37,107 bases of DNA, taken from contig BLMJ01000224.1 in the NCBI GenBank assembly GCA_011960625.1, forward strand, positions 161,523 through 198,629. The letters run 5' to 3'. A model generated the notes under the pieces. That model was not told where the DNA came from and searched no databases. It saw only the letters and a program-made list of their open reading frames with translations. The stretch is from Lachnospiraceae bacterium. Its GTDB lineage: Bacteria > Bacillota > Clostridia > Lachnospirales > Lachnospiraceae. This document shows, in pieces, positions 1-7,648 of the stretch (position 1 is the first letter of the stretch; each line of letters starts with the position of its first letter). The translations under genes and the position numbers were made by a program.

Positions 1-220
1 AAATATTGGAATATACATACGCATCACACGCTTTATAATCCATTTATGAAATCTTGTTTCATTATTAATATTGACCGACAAATATCCACTCAACAGGAAA
101 AAAATTGCCAGTCCAAATTCCCCCCCCCCCGTCTAATGGGACGGGATAAACATCGTCATAATGAGAATTAAGTACAGACACAGCGGCTATACATCTCATT
201 ATTTCAATAAACTCCATCAT
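1..220 (-). CDS. Acyltransferase 3 family membrane O-acyltransferase, N-terminal part, out of frame at a G11 tract
   Basis: The first ~73 codons of a membrane acyltransferase (acyltransferase 3 family, usually about 330-370 residues); the rest lies beyond the left edge. The start is one of two adjacent ATGs (220 or 217), 12 nt after a GAGGAG ribosome site. The first 30 codons read MMEFIEIMRCIAAVSVLNSH and onward, a typical first helix. A run of 11 G (120-130) then shifts the frame: beyond it the family sequence FGLAIFFLLSGYLSVN continues in another frame. In-frame reading needs 10 or 13 G. As sequenced the gene is OFF, and slippage could restore it. The family O-acylates surface sugars at the membrane, which fits the last gene seen in an acyl-decoration operon. 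Family call good; phase variation inferred. Confidence 0.7.
120..130 (-). repeat. G11 homopolymer in the acyltransferase gene
   Basis: Eleven consecutive G on the coding strand after codon 30. The length is one over the in-frame count (10), so this copy reads out of frame. A candidate slipped-strand switch. Confidence 0.75.
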
Positions 221-242
221 TTATTATCATACTCCTCGTCTC

Positions 243-1418
243 CTATATCTCAACAACATGTCCCGTTTCCGCCGACATATATGCCGCATAGATAATTCTG
301 GCCGTCTCATAGGCCATACCAAAATCTGATTTAGGTTCTCTGTCATACATAACACACTGCATGAAATCTTTCATCTCATCCGTATATCCCCGCATAATTT
401 CATCTAACAAAAATGGTTTATTCCAGCCTGTTTTGCTTGGAAGCATTTCTGAAATATCCACCTTTCCCAATCCGTCTTCATCAAGAAAATAGGTTTCCAT
501 CATATCAGCCATCGTCAAGGTACAATGAATTGCCGCATCATTACAATATAACTCTACATAATTCCTGCTTCCCCCAAGCAAGGTATCATTCGCCATTACC
601 ACAGCCTTGGAACCATCCGAAAAAGTCAAGATCACCGTCCCCGAATCCTCAACATCTTTAGGTCTTGCGGAAATATGACGATGTTCATATTCCGTCAATG
701 AAGGGGTCACACATCCCATATCTGCTAATACACTTTTTACTCTGATTTCTTTATTTTGCACGCTCGCCTCCTGCTGCTTTAACCACAAAATTGCACTCAA
801 AGGATGCGCGCCTGTCCGAATAAAAGTCCCTCCCCCTGTCTTATTCCATTCTCCAGCCACCGGTGAACTGGAACCTTTTAGGCTTTCTTCTCCCTTTGCA
901 AATAAGATTCTGCTTTTCTTTGCCTGAATGATCTCCGCCGCTTTTACAATCGCCGGAGCATATATAAAATTTTCGGCATACATAAATTTTCGATCCGAAC
1001 TGTCTATTATCTCTTTTAATCTCTCAAGAGATTTCATAATACCTTCATACATTCTCACCTTAGAAACATTTATTCCAATAGGCGCCGTATCGCCGGGCAA
1101 ACCAAAGTATCCTGTTAATGGTTTCTCACATATTACATGCTTTCCGGCTTTTAACGCCTTTTCAATCATCTCTTCATGCACATATGGAGGCGTGCAGATA
1201 TCAATGACATCAATCTCATCATCCTTTAGCAAATCATCAAAATCAAGGGATGCTGTCTCAAATCCGTACCTCTCCTTCATATCGTTCACTTGCCCTTGCC
1301 TTCGAGCAGCAATTCTCTTATACCGAACCGGAAATTCACTAAATCTCATCAAAGCATTCATATGTAATTCGGTTGCTCTTCCAGCTCCCGCCATTCCGAT
1401 ACAAATCTGTCCTTCCAT
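243..1418 (-). CDS. Gfo/Idh/MocA family sugar oxidoreductase
   Basis: A predicted NAD(P)-dependent dehydrogenase of about 391 residues acting on a sugar or cyclitol, or on a nucleotide-linked form. The N-terminal Rossmann signature is IGMAGAG (residues 7-13), and the family signature CEKPLTG carries the expected catalytic lysine at residue 99. A TGAHPL segment near residue 200 matches the second half of the active site. An in-frame extension upstream exists, but the ATG at 1418 follows GGGAGATG and lies just after the ACP stop at 1423, so I choose it. Cotranscription with ACP, ligase and FkbH suggests it makes or trims an unusual sugar or acyl precursor for glycan decoration. The substrate cannot be told from sequence. 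Confidence 0.85.
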   Translation of the reverse strand: MEGQICIGMAGAGRATELHMNALMRFSEFPVRYKRIAARRQGQVNDMKERYGFETASLDFDDLLKDDEIDVIDICTPPYVHEEMIEKALKAGKHVICEKPLTGYFGLPGDTAPIGINVSKVRMYEGIMKSLERLKEIIDSSDRKFMYAENFIYAPAIVKAAEIIQAKKSRILFAKGEESLKGSSSPVAGEWNKTGGGTFIRTGAHPLSAILWLKQQEASVQNKEIRVKSVLADMGCVTPSLTEYEHRHISARPKDVEDSGTVILTFSDGSKAVVMANDTLLGGSRNYVELYCNDAAIHCTLTMADMMETYFLDEDGLGKVDISEMLPSKTGWNKPFLLDEIMRGYTDEMKDFMQCVMYDREPKSDFGMAYETARIIYAAYMSAETGHVVEI

Positions 1419-1422
1419 CTTC

Positions 1423-1677
1423 TTACATCTCCCTGCCGTCAATTTTTTTCTCGATGAGATGAATCAATTTCCCAACCACCTTTATATCCGGATTCTCTAA
1501 CTCATCCTCTGTAAATTCAATTGCAAATTCATCTTCTATGGTTGCTATAAACTGTACAAGTCCCAATGAATCTATGTAACCTGTTTCGATATAATTTAAC
1601 TCCATAATATCCATTTGTTCTGAAATGGTATATTCTCTTTGAATATATTCTGTTACAAAATCTCTTACCTTTTCCAT
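1423..1677 (-). CDS. Acyl carrier protein (ACP 1)
   Basis: An 84-residue acidic carrier protein. The phosphopantetheine attachment motif is YIDSLGL, with Ser37 as the predicted attachment site, followed by the helix VQFIATIEDEFAIEF typical of ACPs. The start follows AAAGGA at good spacing. It sits directly downstream of the AMP-forming ligase (12 bp apart), so the ligase most likely loads it. A second, different ACP (4910-5149) belongs to the same operon, suggesting two acyl chains or two loading routes. Cytoplasmic. Confidence 0.9.
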   Translation of the reverse strand: MEKVRDFVTEYIQREYTISEQMDIMELNYIETGYIDSLGLVQFIATIEDEFAIEFTEDELENPDIKVVGKLIHLIEKKIDGREM

Positions 1678-1688
1678 CTTTTTCCTTT

Positions 1689-3218
1689 CTAAGCTTCGAA
1701 TCCCATCTTACGTATGTAATTCAGAATATCCATTCTCTGTAACTTCCCCATTGTATTTTTAGGAAGAGAATCTACGATATAAATTTTATGCGGCTGCTGA
1801 AAATCTGCCAGTTTCCTTGCACAATAGGTCTTAATCGTCCTTACCTTCAGTTCCGTATCCTCTTTCGGAACTACCGCTAGAGCCACTACTTCCCCAAGTC
1901 TTGCGTCCGGATAGGAAAAAGCCGCACATTCCTCCACCTCCGGCATATTTCCAACAACAATATCAATATCATGAGGATATACATTTATTGCTCCTGTGAT
2001 AATGATCTCCTTCTTTCTTCCTGTAAAATAAAGATAGCCATCTTCATCAAGATAGCCCAAATCCCCAGTATGAAAATATCCGTCGTGCGTAGCTGCTTCC
2101 ATCATGGTATCCTGCTTATAGTAACCCTTACATGTCAAAGAAGATTTACAGGCAATCTCGCCAATCTCATTGTAGTTGCAATCTGTATCGTCATCTCGGA
2201 AAATTCTAATCTTCGCTTCATCAAATGCACGACCAACCGACTTATGCTTACCCGCGTCCTTTTGAAAGCATATATTTGTAATCGTAGATGTTTCCGATGT
2301 TCCGTACATCTCATGAAATTCACAATTCAATTTTTCAATTAACTCCAATTTTGTCTTCTCTTCCAAAAGTGCAGAAGACGATACAATCGCTCGAAAGCTG
2401 TCAATCCCAGAAGCATCTGATTGCTTTAATAATTCCAAAATCTGTGCCAATTGTGCCGAAACTGCAATTGTAAATGTGACCTGTTGTTCCCTGACACATT
2501 CCAACCAGATGGCTGGCGTAAACCTTGGAAGTAAAATAGACGTCGCCCCCAAAATCAGCGGCAATATTACAAGCCTCTCTGCCAGCGAATGGTATAACGG
2601 CGTTGCGGCCAATATGCGATCCTCTTTCACAATATCATACACTCTGATATGTGCCATTGCCCTTTCATACTTATTATTCTGACTAATGTCTATGGGTTTG
2701 GGATTCCCTGTTGAGCCGGAAGTCATGGTCAGAATCAGACTTTCGTTTCCGGTAATATTCTCATTCTCTGGTCTTTCATCTGACATATCATGAATATTAT
2801 CAAAAGGAATCGTTCCTTTATATTCCCCATCAAGACAAATAGCTGCTCCTTTCACATCGATTCCGCCGTATTTTTCACACTCGCTGAAAAACGACTTTCT
2901 CGCAATCAAATGCTTCATATCGCCGGCAATCATGGCCGCTTTAATTGATGAAAAGGGCAGTGTCGGATTTAACGGAACCAAACAAATTCCCAAATCTGCC
3001 GCCGAAAAAAACAATGCCGCTGATTCAATACTATTGTTCATTGGAATAGCAATATGATCCCCATACGCTACTTTGTTTTCCAACAATAAATTTGAATATC
3101 TGCTGACAAGCTTTGCCAACTCACCATAAGTTACAGTTTCTTTATCACACCAGATTGCCTGTTTATCAGGCATTTCTGCCGCATTTTTGTAGAACATATC
3201 TGCCAATCTGCTCCTCAT
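1689..3218 (-). CDS. AMP-forming acyl-CoA/acyl-ACP synthetase
   Basis: An adenylate-forming enzyme of 509 residues that activates a carboxylic acid with ATP and passes it to a thiol. Core motifs are present: TMTSGSTGNPK (about residues 164-174), MYGTSE (about 304-309), YFHTGDLG (about 381-388), TGRKKEIIITGAINVYP (about 399-415), and a C-terminal PKNTMGK with the catalytic lysine near 492. An ATG two codons upstream is only one base from GGAGG, so the ATG at 3218 with 7-nt spacing is preferred. The ACP next door is the likely acceptor. The acid is unknown; a short hydroxy, branched or amino acid used to acylate a glycan is an inference. Confidence 0.88.
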   Translation of the reverse strand: MRSRLADMFYKNAAEMPDKQAIWCDKETVTYGELAKLVSRYSNLLLENKVAYGDHIAIPMNNSIESAALFFSAADLGICLVPLNPTLPFSSIKAAMIAGDMKHLIARKSFFSECEKYGGIDVKGAAICLDGEYKGTIPFDNIHDMSDERPENENITGNESLILTMTSGSTGNPKPIDISQNNKYERAMAHIRVYDIVKEDRILAATPLYHSLAERLVILPLILGATSILLPRFTPAIWLECVREQQVTFTIAVSAQLAQILELLKQSDASGIDSFRAIVSSSALLEEKTKLELIEKLNCEFHEMYGTSETSTITNICFQKDAGKHKSVGRAFDEAKIRIFRDDDTDCNYNEIGEIACKSSLTCKGYYKQDTMMEAATHDGYFHTGDLGYLDEDGYLYFTGRKKEIIITGAINVYPHDIDIVVGNMPEVEECAAFSYPDARLGEVVALAVVPKEDTELKVRTIKTYCARKLADFQQPHKIYIVDSLPKNTMGKLQRMDILNYIRKMGFEA

Positions 3219-3231
3219 TTTCATACCTCCA

Positions 3232-3870
3232 CTATTTCACCTTCGGAACAACTCTGGCCGGATTTCCAAATACTTTTGCCCCTGGTTTTATATCCTTCAA
3301 TACAACGCTTCCAAGCCCCAGATATGCTCCGTCGCCAATCACCACATCCTGCGCAATACACACGCCTGCTGCTATAAAAACATCTTTTCCTATCTTAACA
3401 TTTCTTACAATGTTACATCCCCCGCTGATAACCGTAAAATCTCCTATTACATTGTCATGGCCAATGGGTGTTGATAACAACGTAACAAAATCTCCCGCCG
3501 TAGAATTACAGGATAATTTTGAATATGGAAACATAACAAGCCCTTCTCCATAGTCGGCATATTCACTTACCAACGCCGTAGGATGTATAACCGTAGCAAA
3601 TCTTGCTCCACGCTCTTTCAAATCTGCTGCTACCTTGCGTTTCAGTTCTGGAGACCCCATTGCTAAAGCAAATTCTTCTTCTTCCTTGGGCTGCCAGTCT
3701 TTTATGGTTCCAATAACTTTATAATCAATTTTTACACCCTTTAAAGCATCTAGATTATCGTCGATAAATCCCTCGATTTCCCACGTTGTTTTCTTTTCAT
3801 TTACATCTTTTATCCATTGCAGCAGCTCACGTCCGAATCCGCCTGCCCCTACTATGATTATCTTTTTCAT
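3232..3870 (-). CDS. PglD/NeuD-type left-handed beta-helix acyltransferase
   Basis: A 212-residue sugar N- or O-acyltransferase. An N-terminal dinucleotide-type fold starts MKKIIIVGAGGFGRELL, with FIDDN near residue 36. A hexapeptide-repeat helix follows from about residue 95, with the conserved VIHPTA and the family-type ending GNPARVV. Family members acetylate the 4-amino group of UDP-sugars (PglD) or sialic acid (NeuD). The operon also has a DegT aminotransferase, the usual partner supplying the amino sugar. The start follows AGGAG at 8 nt. A donor other than acetyl-CoA, such as an acyl-ACP, is possible here but not shown. Confidence 0.85.
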   Translation of the reverse strand: MKKIIIVGAGGFGRELLQWIKDVNEKKTTWEIEGFIDDNLDALKGVKIDYKVIGTIKDWQPKEEEEFALAMGSPELKRKVAADLKERGARFATVIHPTALVSEYADYGEGLVMFPYSKLSCNSTAGDFVTLLSTPIGHDNVIGDFTVISGGCNIVRNVKIGKDVFIAAGVCIAQDVVIGDGAYLGLGSVVLKDIKPGAKVFGNPARVVPKVK

Positions 3871-3881
3871 CTCGAAAACTC

Positions 3882-4300
3882 CTAGTTTTTATTATGTTTC
3901 TCCACTAACTCAATCATCCCTATCTGTCTATGCATAAGAAATGCTACTTTTACCCCCCCCCTCCTTCCTTGGCAAACGCAACGGCTAAGCGAGGCGGATT
4001 GATCAAAAGCCATTTTTGAAATTTCAACTTTTGAATATCCGCTTCCATATCGTCTGTCTTGTAGCAAATATGGTATGGGGTAGGACCATTTTTCCTTAAA
4101 ATCTCCCTAACAGGGGAAGATTTTTCTGTATTCATCGTCTGAATCAATTCAATGCGTATATTCCCGTTATCACCAAAGAGAATGTAGATATTTCTATCAA
4201 AATCTTCTATTAAGTCCTCAAATTCATATCCTAAAACTCCAAATTCATGCCTTGCTTTCTCAATATCCCTAACAACATAACCTATATGATCTACAACCAA
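3882..4300 (-). CDS. VOC (glyoxalase/methylmalonyl-CoA epimerase-like) protein, frame broken at a G9 tract
   Basis: The reading frame opens with a TTG start directly after the previous stop (GGGAG upstream). It encodes VDHIGYVVRDIEKARHEF, typical of methylmalonyl-CoA epimerase-like VOC proteins. After about 113 codons it enters a run of 9 G and stops at once (TAA at 3950-3952). The expected C-terminus, VKVAFLMHRQIGMIELVEKH, lies just past the tract in another frame and ends at 3882. A tract of 7 or 10 G would give a ~140-residue complete protein. So it is OFF here and may be switchable. VOC proteins of this type epimerise or rearrange acyl thioesters, which fits the ACP/ligase/FkbH context. 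A sequencing error in the tract is the alternative. Confidence 0.75.
3953..3961 (-). repeat. G9 homopolymer in the VOC gene
   Basis: Nine G on the coding strand near the 3' end of the VOC gene; a stop codon follows immediately in the current frame. In-frame lengths are 7 or 10. Confidence 0.75.
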
Positions 4301-4891
4301 TTATTTCTTCTCCCTGCTTTTATTAAACTCTTCCCAAAGCCAGTCTTCAAGCTCTTTACTAACATATTGGCCTATACGGTGATCTAATTCCGCCGGATAG
4401 GTTTTCTTAACGGCCTTCATAGCAAGATACTGTGTCAGTGTGCAAATAACCTTTGCAGGATTTCCTCTCACAACACTATTTGACGGAATGTCGTTTGTTA
4501 TTACACTCCCTGCTGTGACAACTACATTATCACCTATTTTCGTATTATAACCGATTGCTACATTTGCAGCGATAAAGACATGATTTCCAATTTCTATACA
4601 GCCAATACTCTCATCAAACTTGTGGTCTTTCAGCTCCTTTGGCAGTACTTCGTTCTGTTTTCCCAGCACATTATGTACTCCGTCATGGGTGAAAAATGAC
4701 ACGTTTGACGATATATTTACATAATCACCTAGCTTTATCAGGTTCGGATAAAGCGGAACCTTACGAGGCATAAATGAACAATGTCTTCCCACTGACTTAA
4801 GCACATGATGCTTTTTTAGATACTCCGCTCTTTCATTGGCCCCCCTGATGCTGCACAACCGTAATGTATGCCATAATCTTATTCTATCCAT
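4301..4891 (-). CDS. Hexapeptide-repeat acetyltransferase
   Basis: A 196-residue left-handed beta-helix transferase of the CatB/WbbJ/maltose-acetyltransferase group. Hexapeptide repeats run from about residue 50 (IKLGDYVNISSNVSFFTHDG), continue through IEIGNHVFIAANVAIG, and close with SNSVVRGNPAKV. It lacks the N-terminal nucleotide-binding domain of the PglD-type neighbour. The SD GGAG lies 7 nt before the ATG. It probably transfers an acyl group to a sugar hydroxyl or amine in the cytoplasm. The small ACP gene upstream may supply the acyl donor; that link is inferred from position only. Confidence 0.85.
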   Translation of the reverse strand: MDRIRLWHTLRLCSIRGANERAEYLKKHHVLKSVGRHCSFMPRKVPLYPNLIKLGDYVNISSNVSFFTHDGVHNVLGKQNEVLPKELKDHKFDESIGCIEIGNHVFIAANVAIGYNTKIGDNVVVTAGSVITNDIPSNSVVRGNPAKVICTLTQYLAMKAVKKTYPAELDHRIGQYVSKELEDWLWEEFNKSREKK

Positions 4892-4909
4892 AATTTTTCT
4901 CCGCCAGTC

Positions 4910-5149
4910 TCAAATCAACTTCAAAATCAAGTCCACCAACTCTCCAACATTCTTGAAATTGGCGGCTTCTTCCACCCCAAACTCAATGGTGAACTCATCC
5001 TGAATAGCAGCAATTAACTGAATATGCATAAGACTGTCCCATCCAACGATATCTGTAGATATCGTCTGATCACTGAGCTTAATCCTCCGATCATCGAATA
5101 CATCCTTAAAAACCGGCAATAGTTTTATATATACTTCTTCTCTCGTCAT
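4910..5149 (-). CDS. Acyl carrier protein (ACP 2), FkbH partner
   Basis: A 79-residue carrier protein with the attachment motif GWDSLMHI; Ser39 is the predicted phosphopantetheine site. Its ribosome site GGAG lies inside the last codons of the FkbH gene, three bases separate the two genes, and translation is probably coupled. FkbH-type enzymes load a glyceryl unit from 1,3-bisphosphoglycerate onto a stand-alone ACP, so ACP 2 is the likely acceptor. It differs clearly from ACP 1 at 1423-1677. Confidence 0.9.
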   Translation of the reverse strand: MTREEVYIKLLPVFKDVFDDRRIKLSDQTISTDIVGWDSLMHIQLIAAIQDEFTIEFGVEEAANFKNVGELVDLILKLI

Positions 5150-5152
5150 GAC

Positions 5153-6934
5153 TCAATTCTCCTTTATTTTAATCACATGATTTCGTTTTTCATAATCTGA
5201 TACTTCCAACAACCATTTTGTATTTCCGGCATCATCCTCAGAAATCTTCTTAAAGCCCTGAGTATGATAAAATTCTTTCACCATAACATTCTTAGCTGTC
5301 GGATAGTAAAAGCCCCTAATTCTTCTGATTCCATTCTGTATACATTGATCAACCACCGTATCCATCATTGCGAACTCCATATCACGCTTAAGAACCCGAC
5401 ATGACATCAACCAGAGTATAATATCCAATTCCTCACCTTTCTGCATTCCAATAATTACAGTCACAATGCCGTTATCACCGAATCTATCCTTAAGCTTTCC
5501 ATAAAGCGTTACACATTCCACCTTCTTACTCATGGCTTCAAGCTCACTTTGGGTAAACCTTTGAGTTGTAAGATTGAACTGATTACTCTTATTGATAAGT
5601 TGTGCAATCCTCTCCATATATATAGAACAGAATGGCTTGATTTCCGCTTCCATTTCAAGACTTTTGAGATAGTCGTTATAATCCATAAATTTATTTTTCA
5701 GGATACTTCGCTGTACATTCTTTCGATACATCTCATTTCTATTGGCATCGTCTGCCGAGAATGCGGTCATCTCAAAATACCCAGCCTTATCAACAGCCCT
5801 TATGTATTTTTCGGGCTTCTCCAATTCCGGCACACTAACTCCCGCTACCTGTCTCCTTACTATCTCTCGTTCGGCTGGATTGTCATCTATAAAAACAAAA
5901 GAATCGACTCCCAAATTCAATTCATCTGCTAAATGCACAATATTTACACTTTTGGGTTCCCAGTTGGCAATAACAGAAACAAAATCATCCCTTTTTAGCA
6001 CCATACCCGGGTGCTCCATCCCTGCTTTAGCATTCTCTTCTTCATTCTTGGAAACCACGTTAAGCAATATTCCAAGTGTCTGAAGCCTTTTCAAATATTG
6101 CTGAAACTCCATATAAATCTGTCCCCTGGACGTCTCATTTCCAATAGACAGTTCCCAAACGCCGTCGTCTCCTACAATGCCTCCCCACAGGGTATTATCA
6201 AGATCAACTGCAATTGCCTTTTTATTTTTTCCATAAATAGATTTTATAATATTTGCAATGTTAAAGGCTAATGTAGGTATTGCATCCAATGACATCGCAT
6301 ATTTATACAGATACCAATAGAACGGGTCATACCATTTATCTAAACCAAAATCTGCAGATTGATAATTAATATCATTAATATAAAAATTTTCATGTGATGA
6401 AGCGTACTCATAAAAGAAAATATTCAGCCGTGTTAAAAAATTAACCCCCCCCCCGTATGAATACGCATCCATATTACCCATCAGACGGGTATATGGAAGT
6501 TCAAAATTATTCTGTATAATTGGACAGTCATACTTTTCCTGCAATCGACTCCAAAGTGTCTCATAATGCTTGTACTGCTCTTTCAGCATACTGTCTACAG
6601 TTGACTTATCATAACTTGGCTCCGGATATGCGGCTATGTTCCTGTTCGTCGTATGTACATATATGATATCCGGCTGGAAAGAATGAAGTACGGGATTATC
6701 AAATACCCCATCTTCCCAATATCGCCCGTATTCCGACTGATAGAAAACCGGCTCTATTCCATTGTTGAGAAGAAACAGCTCTAATATGTCTACAACGTCA
6801 TTTGTTGTTGAACCTCCAAGCACTGCTATGTTCTTCTTTAAACGCTTTGGTTCTTCTTCTAATAATCTTCTTTTGAGCGACTTTTTTTTGCGTATTATCA
6901 GCCTGGCATCAAAAGGATATTCTAATTCTCGCAT
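5153..6934 (-). CDS. fkbH: FkbH-like HAD-IIIC protein (glyceryl-ACP synthase type), in frame across a G10 tract
   Basis: A 593-residue three-part protein. An N-terminal SGNH-like region has LGGSTTND (about 39-46). A HAD-IIIC phosphatase domain has DLDNTLWGG (Asp244/Asp246) and FIDDNPAERE (near 350). A C-terminal GNAT-like domain follows. FkbH proteins take 1,3-bisphosphoglycerate, remove phosphate and load glycerate on an ACP, as in methoxymalonyl and glyceryl units of polyketides. The adjacent ACP supports this. The ATG at 6934 follows AAGGAG at 7 nt; an ATG 21 bp upstream has no such site. A run of 10 G encodes Gly161-163 and reads in frame here, so the gene is ON, but any non-triplet change would truncate it before the catalytic domain. 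Confidence 0.88.
   Translation of the reverse strand: MRELEYPFDARLIIRKKKSLKRRLLEEEPKRLKKNIAVLGGSTTNDVVDILELFLLNNGIEPVFYQSEYGRYWEDGVFDNPVLHSFQPDIIYVHTTNRNIAAYPEPSYDKSTVDSMLKEQYKHYETLWSRLQEKYDCPIIQNNFELPYTRLMGNMDAYSYGGGVNFLTRLNIFFYEYASSHENFYINDINYQSADFGLDKWYDPFYWYLYKYAMSLDAIPTLAFNIANIIKSIYGKNKKAIAVDLDNTLWGGIVGDDGVWELSIGNETSRGQIYMEFQQYLKRLQTLGILLNVVSKNEEENAKAGMEHPGMVLKRDDFVSVIANWEPKSVNIVHLADELNLGVDSFVFIDDNPAEREIVRRQVAGVSVPELEKPEKYIRAVDKAGYFEMTAFSADDANRNEMYRKNVQRSILKNKFMDYNDYLKSLEMEAEIKPFCSIYMERIAQLINKSNQFNLTTQRFTQSELEAMSKKVECVTLYGKLKDRFGDNGIVTVIIGMQKGEELDIILWLMSCRVLKRDMEFAMMDTVVDQCIQNGIRRIRGFYYPTAKNVMVKEFYHTQGFKKISEDDAGNTKWLLEVSDYEKRNHVIKIKEN
6445..6454 (-). repeat. G10 homopolymer in the fkbH-like gene
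   Basis: Ten G on the coding strand in the middle of the N-terminal part of the FkbH-like protein, encoding three glycines and the first base of a valine codon. In frame as sequenced. Confidence 0.75.
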
Positions 6935-6983
6935 ATACTTTCTCCTTGTTGACATGCTTAAATTTTTCTTTACTTACATATAT

Positions 6984-7637
6984 CTAAATCTTCATGTAAT
7001 TGCCTTCCCTATCATTTTTCAATTCCTCAACTTTAGCAATTCCAACAAATTCTCCTCGGCAATCTCCATCCTCGGCAGTTGCGCCTTTTTGATTCAACAC
7101 AATTTTAACGGTGTCCAACACACTCTTTACATCAGTGAAAAAACTAACATGATCTACATACCAAACGTCACCCTCAAACTGACATTCCCACGATTGATTA
7201 TTTCTTCCATTAACAACCGATGGACTGGACAGTCCCGGCCTTACTTCATGCCTACGCCTCTGCTCTTTCGTATAACGACTTAAATATCGGACGGGTAACG
7301 GCCTTGGCCCAATAATACTCATATCGCCTTTTATAATATTCAAAAGGCTAGGAAGCTCATCAACAGACGTCCTTCTTATTATTCGCCCTAATTTTGTAAG
7401 CCTTTTATAATCTGGCAAATAAATTCCATTGGCATCACGCTCTTCTGTCATAGAACGGAATTTATACATGATAAACTCTTTATCATTCTTTCCAATTCTC
7501 CTCTGGCCAAATAAAACAGGGCTGCCCATATCCCATTTTATCAATAAGGCAACCATAAGCAGCGGGATACCAAGAACAAAGAGGGCAAAAGCTGAAAGTA
7601 AAACATCTAGTATTCTTTTAACATATTTTTTATACAT
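6984..7637 (-). CDS. Small phosphoglycosyl transferase (undecaprenyl-phosphate sugar-1-P transferase, PglC/WcaJ type)
   Basis: A 217-residue monotopic phosphoglycosyl transferase that starts a glycan by moving a sugar-1-phosphate from a UDP-sugar to undecaprenyl phosphate. It has one N-terminal hydrophobic segment (about 10-33), then YKFRSM, the RTSVDELP motif with the catalytic Asp93-Glu94 pair, GPRPLPVRY and RRRHEVRPG. The segment after RPG (LSSPSVVNGRN) departs from the common form; operon B's enzyme keeps GFTGLAQVHGRN. It could therefore use a different sugar from its operon B counterpart. The SD is AAGGA at 9 nt. Confidence 0.9.
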   Translation of the reverse strand: MYKKYVKRILDVLLSAFALFVLGIPLLMVALLIKWDMGSPVLFGQRRIGKNDKEFIMYKFRSMTEERDANGIYLPDYKRLTKLGRIIRRTSVDELPSLLNIIKGDMSIIGPRPLPVRYLSRYTKEQRRRHEVRPGLSSPSVVNGRNNQSWECQFEGDVWYVDHVSFFTDVKSVLDTVKIVLNQKGATAEDGDCRGEFVGIAKVEELKNDREGNYMKI

Positions 7638-7648
7638 TTGTTCTTTCC

